Shown in pieces: positions 32,323-36,890 of a DNA stretch of 36,890 nt. Numbering within the stretch: the first letter of the stretch is position 1; each line of letters begins with the position of its first letter. Source of the DNA: Lachnospiraceae bacterium (lineage in GTDB: Bacteria > Bacillota > Clostridia > Lachnospirales > Lachnospiraceae); NCBI GenBank assembly GCA_900770785.1, contig CAAGLJ010000013.1, positions 1-36,890 of the forward strand. Direction: 5' to 3'. Under the pieces are notes generated by a model. The model saw only the letters and a list, made by a program, of their open reading frames with translations. It searched no databases and was not told where the DNA came from. Both the position numbers and the translations under genes were made by a program.

Positions 32323-33369
32323 TTGCAGAAGAAAAGAAACATGGTTCTGGGGATGATAGTGGCACTGGGGCTGTCTGCCAGTGGCTGTTCATTCAGCCGG
32401 CAGCAGAATAATCTGGAGCTGGGCTTTGAAGCCATAAATGCTCTGGAATATGAAAATGCCCTGGCTTCATTTGAAACGGCAGCACAAAGCAAAGAGGATC
32501 CTCAGCAGGCAGCCAGAGGAAAGGGGATTGCCTTACTTGCGCTGACTCGCTATGAGGAAGCTGTACAGGAGTTTCTTACGGCCCTTTCCTACAGTGATGC
32601 CAGTCTGGACGAGCTGGACTTTGATATCAATTATTATCTGGCAGCAGCCTATTATAAGCTGGGACAGCTGGATGAGGCAAAGGCGGTATATACGGCTATT
32701 TTGGATTTGCGTTCGGAAAAGGAAGCCTATTATCTAAGGGGAGTGGTTTATCTGGCCCAGGATAATCTGAAGCAGGCTAATCTGGATTTTGGAGAAGCCA
32801 TAAAGCTGGCACCGCAGGATTACGATTTGCAGGTGGATATTTACCTTGCACTGGAGGAAAAAGGCTATAAGGATGAAGGCAAGGCGTATCTGCAGGCTTC
32901 CATGGCAAATAACGGGCAAAAGCTGACGGATTATGAAAAGGGAAGGCTCAGCTACTATCTGGAAGACTATGAAAGTGCCAGAAATTTTTTGGAGTCCCAG
33001 AAGGGAGTCAGGGACAGTGAAAGTACACTGTTATTGGGGCAGACCTATGAAAAGCTGGGAGATTACAACTATGCGGCAAGTATTTACAGTAACTATCTGG
33101 CAGATAACAGCCAGGATGTTATGATTTTGAATCGGCTGGGGATGTGCCGTCTCCAGGCAAAGGATGCCCAGGCAGCATTGGAGTGCTTTAACCGGGCCTT
33201 AGAGCTGGGGGACAGGAGCCTGACCCAGATTCTGAAATTTAATCAGATTGTAGCTTATGAATATCTGGGGGATTTTGAACAGGCCGACGTATTGATGAAA
33301 AATTATCTGCAGCAGTATCCGGATGACCAGGATGCATTGCGGGAGTATGAATTCTTAAAGTCCAGGTAA
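32323..33369 (+). CDS. TPR-repeat lipoprotein
   Basis: A 348-residue predicted lipoprotein with eight or so TPR units. The signal peptide MQKKRNMVLGMIVALGLSAS ends before GCSF, giving a lipobox ASGC with a less usual Ala at -3. TPR units include YENALASFETAAQSKEDPQQ, YYLAAAYYKLGQLDEAKAVY, YYLRGVVYLAQDNLKQANLD and MLGQTYEKLGDYNYAASIY-like segments, through AALECFNRALELG. It would act on the outer membrane face as a protein-interaction scaffold; partners are unknown. The TTG start at 32323 has AAAGGAG seven to eight bases upstream; the ATG at 32341 would remove the positive N terminus. Confidence 0.85.
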   Translation: MQKKRNMVLGMIVALGLSASGCSFSRQQNNLELGFEAINALEYENALASFETAAQSKEDPQQAARGKGIALLALTRYEEAVQEFLTALSYSDASLDELDFDINYYLAAAYYKLGQLDEAKAVYTAILDLRSEKEAYYLRGVVYLAQDNLKQANLDFGEAIKLAPQDYDLQVDIYLALEEKGYKDEGKAYLQASMANNGQKLTDYEKGRLSYYLEDYESARNFLESQKGVRDSESTLLLGQTYEKLGDYNYAASIYSNYLADNSQDVMILNRLGMCRLQAKDAQAALECFNRALELGDRSLTQILKFNQIVAYEYLGDFEQADVLMKNYLQQYPDDQDALREYEFLKSR

Positions 33370-33371
33370 CC

Positions 33372-33433
33372 GCGTGAAGAGAACTTCTAAGGCTTTCACC
33401 AGAGGGTGCTTTGCCAGGAAGTTCTCTTCACGC
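33372..33433. repeat. 62-nt multi-tier palindrome upstream of pyrF
   Basis: GCGTGAAGAGAACTTC (33372-33387) pairs perfectly over 16 bp with GAAGTTCTCTTCACGC (33418-33433). Inside the 30-nt loop GGC/GCC and CACC/GGTG can pair, giving a three-tier hairpin. No T run follows on either strand. Confidence 0.75.
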
Positions 33434-33485
33434 CCATAGGAAGTTGGAAAGATTTGTGCCGCCAGTGGCGGAATGGAGGAAAAGC

Positions 33486-34418
33486 ATGATTAATAAATTG
33501 ATTACGAATATTCAGAAAACTCAGGCTCCCATCGTGGTGGGGCTGGATCCTATGATGAAATTTATTCCTGCGCATATTACCAAAGCAGCTTTTGCCCAGT
33601 ATGGAGAGACTCTGGAGGGTGCGGCAGAGGCCATCTGGCAGTACAATAAGGCGCTGGTAGATCATATTTATGATTTGATTCCGGCAGTAAAGCCTCAGAT
33701 TGCCATGTATGAGCAGTTTGGAATTCCCGGTTTGATTGCCTATAAAAGAACCATCGACTATTGCAAGGAAAAGGGGCTGGTGGTCATCGGGGACATCAAG
33801 CGCGGAGATATCGGTTCCACCTCCGAAGCCTATGCCATAGGCCATTTGGGTAAAGTCAGGGTAGGAAGCAACAGCTTCTATGGCTTTGATGAGGATTTTG
33901 CCACACTGGCCCCCTATATGGGCTCTGACAGTATTACTCCCTTTGTAAAGGTTTGTAAGGAAGAAAAGAAGGGCCTCTTTATTCTGGTAAAAACCTCTAA
34001 TCCCAGCAGCGGTGAATTTCAGGATCGCCTTATTGAAGGAAGGCCTCTGTATGAGTGGGTAGCCGAAAAGGTGGTAGAGTGGGGAGCTGACTGTATGGGG
34101 GATTCCTATAGCTATGTGGGCGCAGTGGTAGGTGCAACCTATCCTCAGATGGGTAAGGTGCTGCGTGAGCTGATGCCAAAGAGCTTCATTCTTGTGCCTG
34201 GCTATGGTGCTCAGGGAGGCAGGGGAGCCGACCTGGTGCATTTCTTTAACAAAGATGGTCTGGGGGCTATTGTGAATTCCTCCAGAGGAATTATTGCCGC
34301 TCATCAGCAGGAAAAATATGCTCATATGGGAGAGGCTAATTTTGCGGATGCGGCAAGGCAGGCAGTAATTGATATGAGGGAGGATATTCAGGGAGCTTTA
34401 TGTGGTAACCTGAAATGA
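33486..34418 (+). CDS. pyrF: Orotidine 5'-phosphate decarboxylase
   Basis: A 310-residue enzyme for the last step of UMP synthesis, OMP to UMP. The motif VGLDPMMKFIP and the catalytic DIKRGDIGSTSEAYA (Asp103, Lys105, Asp108) mark the longer subfamily 2 form; VPGYGAQGG and IVNSSRGI near the end bind phosphate. The ATG at 33486 has GGAGG six bases upstream; the frame is open from 33411, but that stretch is the palindrome. It is cut off from other pyr genes. The traX-like gene begins 83 bases after its stop. Confidence 0.95.
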   Translation: MINKLITNIQKTQAPIVVGLDPMMKFIPAHITKAAFAQYGETLEGAAEAIWQYNKALVDHIYDLIPAVKPQIAMYEQFGIPGLIAYKRTIDYCKEKGLVVIGDIKRGDIGSTSEAYAIGHLGKVRVGSNSFYGFDEDFATLAPYMGSDSITPFVKVCKEEKKGLFILVKTSNPSSGEFQDRLIEGRPLYEWVAEKVVEWGADCMGDSYSYVGAVVGATYPQMGKVLRELMPKSFILVPGYGAQGGRGADLVHFFNKDGLGAIVNSSRGIIAAHQQEKYAHMGEANFADAARQAVIDMREDIQGALCGNLK

Positions 34419-34501
34419 ACCGGTAAGATACGGTTGTACGGATGAAAAGGACAGGCTGTTATGCCCTCTTAAAGAACAGGGAAAGCCAAAAGGAGCTACA
34501 G

Positions 34502-34675
34502 ATGAAAACACTGGATCGTAGACAGCTTAAATTGATTGCAATCTGTGCCATGGTCTGTGACCATTTTGCATGGGGATTTGTAGATTTTATGACACCGCTG
34601 GGGCAGAGTATGCACGTAATCGGGCGACTGACCCTTCCCATAACAGTGGTGAAAGGTAAAAATTTTTCGCAATAA
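34502..34675 (+). pseudogene. TraX-family gene, truncated by an insertion sequence
   Basis: The ATG, with AAAGGAG six bases upstream, opens MKTLDRRQLKLIAICAMVCD, followed by GQSMHVIGRLTLPI: the TraX family N terminus (a multi-helix membrane protein, an acetylase in F plasmids). After 47 residues the frame enters the insertion sequence at 34643 and stops ten codons later at 34675. About 180 residues of the expected protein are missing, and no remainder is found beyond the right end of the element, where the tRNA promoter begins at once. The gene is dead. Confidence 0.8.
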
Positions 34676-36259
34676 ATTTACTTATTTACTGCGGACTTTA
34701 AGCAGACAGAGTAAAATAAAAGAAAAACTTTGTCGCAAAGGAGCCCGCATGAGTAGAGAACGTGACCGAATAACCAGAAAACTGGAGGAAAATCCGGTAA
34801 AGGAATGTAATCAGATTCAGAAAAAATTTTATCCTGAGTTGTTTTCCAGATTTGCGCAGGTAAAAGATCCGAGACACAGCAGCTACATTGAATACAGTAT
34901 CAAGGAAATGCTGGGAACAGTGTATTATAAAGGGATTGCAGGAATCTCAAGTATGCAGGGGATGACCAGGGAATTCAATGATGAGGCAGTATGCCAGAAT
35001 CTTTACCGGTTCATGGGAAACAGTGCAAAAGAATATCTGCCACACGGAGTCACCGTGAATGAACTTCTGGAAAGACTGGAGCCGTCGGAACTGGAGAAAA
35101 TACAGTCTGATATCGTATACAGGATGATACGCAGGAAGACCTTTGACCATGCAAAAGTCCTTGGAAAGTGGCTTGTGCTTGTGGATGGATCGGAACTGGA
35201 TGAAGGAAAAACCAAAAAGAATGATAACTACCTGACCCGCTGCTATAACAGGGGAGAAGAAAACGAGTACACAAGGTACCACCGCAGCGTGCTTGAAGCA
35301 AAGATCTATTTTGGAAACAGCCTGGTATGCAGCATGGCAACGGAGACTATCGAGAATTCAGCGGAATACAACGAGAAAAAGCTGACCGAAGAAGAGAGCA
35401 AGCAGGACTGCGAGAGAAAGGCATTCGTAAGGCTGGCAGCGAAGATAAAGAAGCGGTTTCCCAGACTGCCGGTCTGTATAGTAGCTGACGGACTTTATGT
35501 CAGTGAAAAAGTACTGAAAATCTGCAAAGCCAACGGCTGGGATTACATCATCCGCTATAAAGAGGGATGTGCGCCACTGCTCAAAAAGGAATATGAGGCA
35601 ATCCCGGAAAAGAACAAAGCAGGGAAGGCAGAGTATGTGAATGAAGTCATATACAGGGATATGGAGGTAAATGTACTTAAGTATAATGAGACAAAGATAA
35701 AAAAAGGCGAACCGGTTACCACAAAGTTTGCATGGATAACCAGTATTAAAATCACAGATAAAAACGCAATGAAACTGGTGGAAGCCGGACGGAACAGATG
35801 GAAGATAGAAAACCAGGGATTCAATCGCCAGAAGAGGTGGCAGGGGGATATAGAGCATGCATGCAGTTTTCATGAGAGGGCACAGAAAAATCACTATCTG
35901 ATGGAACAGATATCAGATTTCATGAAGCAGCTTTACGAGTACTACTGCCTGAAGAAAAACGAGATAAGAAAGACGCAAAAAAATATATCTTCTGAGCTGT
36001 TAGCCAGCTTTGGACGGCAACTAACAGAACCAGAAGATATACCAGCACGACTGAATGACTCAGTCCTAAACTGAGATAATTGTAGCAAAGAAGGTGATGC
36101 CTGCCAAGAGGAAATGTGAAAAAAGAAGAAAAAATTGAAATCATAGTCGCATTGCAGGCGGGCATTGTGGATAACCTGCCGGAAAATCAGTAAGGACTGT
36201 GAAAACACACATTTCATAAAACTGGCAGGCATAAAACAGAATTTACCTTTCGGAGCTGT
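34643..36259 (+). mobile_element. Insertion sequence with DDE transposase, about 1.6 kb
   Basis: The element carries one transposase. Candidate terminal inverted repeats are ACAG-N4-GAAAGGTAAA at the left (34643-34660) and its complement TTTACCTTTC-N4-CTGT at the right (36242-36259), 14 of 18 positions matching. No target-site duplication is visible (left flank CCCATA, right flank GTACTG), so boundaries are approximate. About 185 bp between the transposase stop and the right end are non-coding. Confidence 0.7.
34749..36074 (+). CDS. Transposase (DDE, IS4-like fold)
   Basis: A 441-residue, apparently intact transposase. The presumed catalytic residues are Asp in LVLVDGSELDEG, Asp in VCIVADGLYVSEK and Glu in RNRWKIENQGFNRQKRWQGD, the last having the Y/W-(2)-R-(3)-E-like pattern of the IS4/ISNCY group. 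I cannot fix the IS family without a search. AAGGAG lies eight bases before the ATG. The frame has no stops or shifts, so the element may be active. Confidence 0.88.
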   Translation: MSRERDRITRKLEENPVKECNQIQKKFYPELFSRFAQVKDPRHSSYIEYSIKEMLGTVYYKGIAGISSMQGMTREFNDEAVCQNLYRFMGNSAKEYLPHGVTVNELLERLEPSELEKIQSDIVYRMIRRKTFDHAKVLGKWLVLVDGSELDEGKTKKNDNYLTRCYNRGEENEYTRYHRSVLEAKIYFGNSLVCSMATETIENSAEYNEKKLTEEESKQDCERKAFVRLAAKIKKRFPRLPVCIVADGLYVSEKVLKICKANGWDYIIRYKEGCAPLLKKEYEAIPEKNKAGKAEYVNEVIYRDMEVNVLKYNETKIKKGEPVTTKFAWITSIKITDKNAMKLVEAGRNRWKIENQGFNRQKRWQGDIEHACSFHERAQKNHYLMEQISDFMKQLYEYYCLKKNEIRKTQKNISSELLASFGRQLTEPEDIPARLNDSVLN

Positions 36260-36275
36260 GTACTGTAAAAAGTAA

Positions 36276-36304
36276 TTGACACTCTTATCCTTCTTTTGTA
36301 TAAT
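36276..36304 (+). promoter_or_regulatory. Consensus promoter of tRNA-Leu
   Basis: TTGACA (36276-36281), 17 bp, TATAAT (36299-36304): a perfect consensus. The right end of the insertion sequence is only 16 bp upstream of the -35. Confidence 0.85.
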
Positions 36305-36315
36305 AGAGAAGCTCT

Positions 36316-36395
36316 GCGGGTGTGGTGGAATTGGCAGACACGCTAGATTTAGGTTCTAGTGGGAGACCGTGCAGGTTCAAGTCCTGTCACCCGCA
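36316..36395 (+). tRNA. tRNA-Leu(UAG)
   Basis: The acceptor stem GCGGGTG/CACCCGC, D arm, anticodon stem CTAGA/TCTAG with loop TTTAGGT (anticodon TAG at 36350-36352), a class II variable arm and the T arm CAGG-TTCAAGT-CCTG are all complete. CCA is not encoded. Confidence 0.95.
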
Positions 36396-36408
36396 GTCGT
36401 TATTTAGG

Positions 36409-36448
36409 CTCTGAAATCCTTATATTTAGAGGATTTCGGAGTTTTTTT
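36409..36448 (+). terminator. tRNA-Leu terminator
   Basis: CTCTGAAATCC pairs with GGATTTCGGAG (one G-T pair) and is followed by seven T residues. Nothing coding is seen between it and 36562. Confidence 0.85.
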
Positions 36449-36562
36449 ATTACCTCCAGAAGTTTTTCTTCCGCTGATGCTTTCCTTAATCCATTTGGAC
36501 TTGGCAAAGGGGCTTTTGACACTTTAACGATACCAGCTGATACTTTATCCGGGTTAACTTCT

Positions 36563-36890
36563 TCAGGCTAAAGATGCTCTCATCTTTTTTCTCCTAATCA
36601 GCCAGAAGCAGATACCCTGCATAAGAATCGTCAGTATCCAGGAAACCGGATAGGAAATATACAGGTTCATCAGGGTTCTGTTCATCGGAAAAACAACGAA
36701 TATCCAAAACACTCTGAACAGACACACACCAGTCAGGGTAAGCAGCATGGTAGATAGGGAATGTCCCATGCCTCTTAGGCACCCCGGAATCACATCCATA
36801 ACCCCCAACAGTCCATAGGGAATACAGACAATGGCCATCTTTTCCAGACCATATTGAACCACCGCCGGGTCGGCTGAATATAGATGAAGC
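36563..36890 (-). CDS. MATE-family efflux transporter, C-terminal part
   Basis: The last ~109 residues of a sodium- or proton-driven multidrug/flippase-type exporter; the gene runs off the right edge. Visible are SADPAVVQYG and GLLGVMDVIPGCLRGMGHSL, which match the family's late helices, and the final membrane helix SWILTILMQGICFWLIRRKK. It is convergent with the tRNA gene. Substrate cannot be inferred. Confidence 0.85.
   Translation of the reverse strand, partial: LHLYSADPAVVQYGLEKMAIVCIPYGLLGVMDVIPGCLRGMGHSLSTMLLTLTGVCLFRVFWIFVVFPMNRTLMNLYISYPVSWILTILMQGICFWLIRRKKMRASLA

Noticed and set aside
33396..34325. 309-codon minus-strand ORF opposite pyrF
   Set aside because: pyrF is clearly coding on the plus strand with intact catalytic motifs; the antisense frame is a shadow with no recognisable domain.
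36450..36562. Remainder of the interrupted traX gene beyond the tRNA
   Set aside because: No frame in this stretch encodes the hydrophobic helices expected of TraX; nothing recognisable is present.

Overview
The window looks like the chromosome of a low-to-mid G+C, anaerobic, spore-forming Firmicute, most likely a member of the Lachnospiraceae (Blautia/Dorea/Roseburia-like). The reasons are purine-rich Shine-Dalgarno sites at almost every start, frequent TTG/GTG starts, a clade-II single-chain FGAM synthase, a CIRCE heat-shock operator, a SpoIID-like protein, and a four-gene block that I recall only from Lachnospiraceae (DUF5717/DUF5716 families; name from memory, not searched). No phage or plasmid backbone is visible. 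The only clear mobile element is one insertion sequence near the right end.

Layout. 1-500: a leftward promoter/short structured RNA unit, an SOS-box-like palindrome and a doubtful small ORF. 635-2088: cold-shock protein (minus) divergent from branched-chain aminotransferase. 2222-6721: sbcD-sbcC-parvulin-type lipoprotein, tightly packed. 6773-9161: CIRCE, promoter, an unusually structured 200-nt leader, htpG and its terminator. 9227-10886: a chemotaxis receptor with its own promoter and terminator. 10888-12129 (minus): a SpoIID-like/peptidoglycan-binding fusion. 12207-19190: a four-gene operon encoding a very large Ig-like plus helical-repeat protein, a divergent Hsp70/actin-fold protein, a helical-repeat protein and a membrane-anchored coiled-coil protein. 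19201-21789: polar amino-acid ABC transporter. 21918-22421: SEC-C protein. 22476-22760: a compact candidate type I toxin-antitoxin locus in what otherwise looks like empty DNA. 22894-27114 (minus): hflX, vanZ-like gene, and a cNMP-binding-like protein with a large unknown C-terminal part. 27333-34418: DUF6508-like protein, TetR regulator, FGAM synthase, TPR lipoprotein, pyrF. 34502-36259: a traX-like gene cut by an insertion sequence. 36276-36890: strong tRNA-Leu(UAG) promoter, tRNA, terminator, and the 3' end of a MATE transporter.

What stands out. The best candidate for an undescribed system is the 12.2-19.2 kb operon: its second gene has the C-terminal ATPase motif and a substrate-binding-domain-like tail of Hsp70, and it sits between giant helical-repeat proteins and a membrane coiled-coil protein, suggesting a dedicated chaperone-like or envelope-associated machine. 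Second is the short toxin ORF (28 codons) facing a promoter-terminator pair for a ~100-nt antisense RNA. Third is the htpG control region, which combines CIRCE with a leader made of consecutive hairpins, two of which are exact 27-bp repeats. No searches were run; family names come from motif reading.
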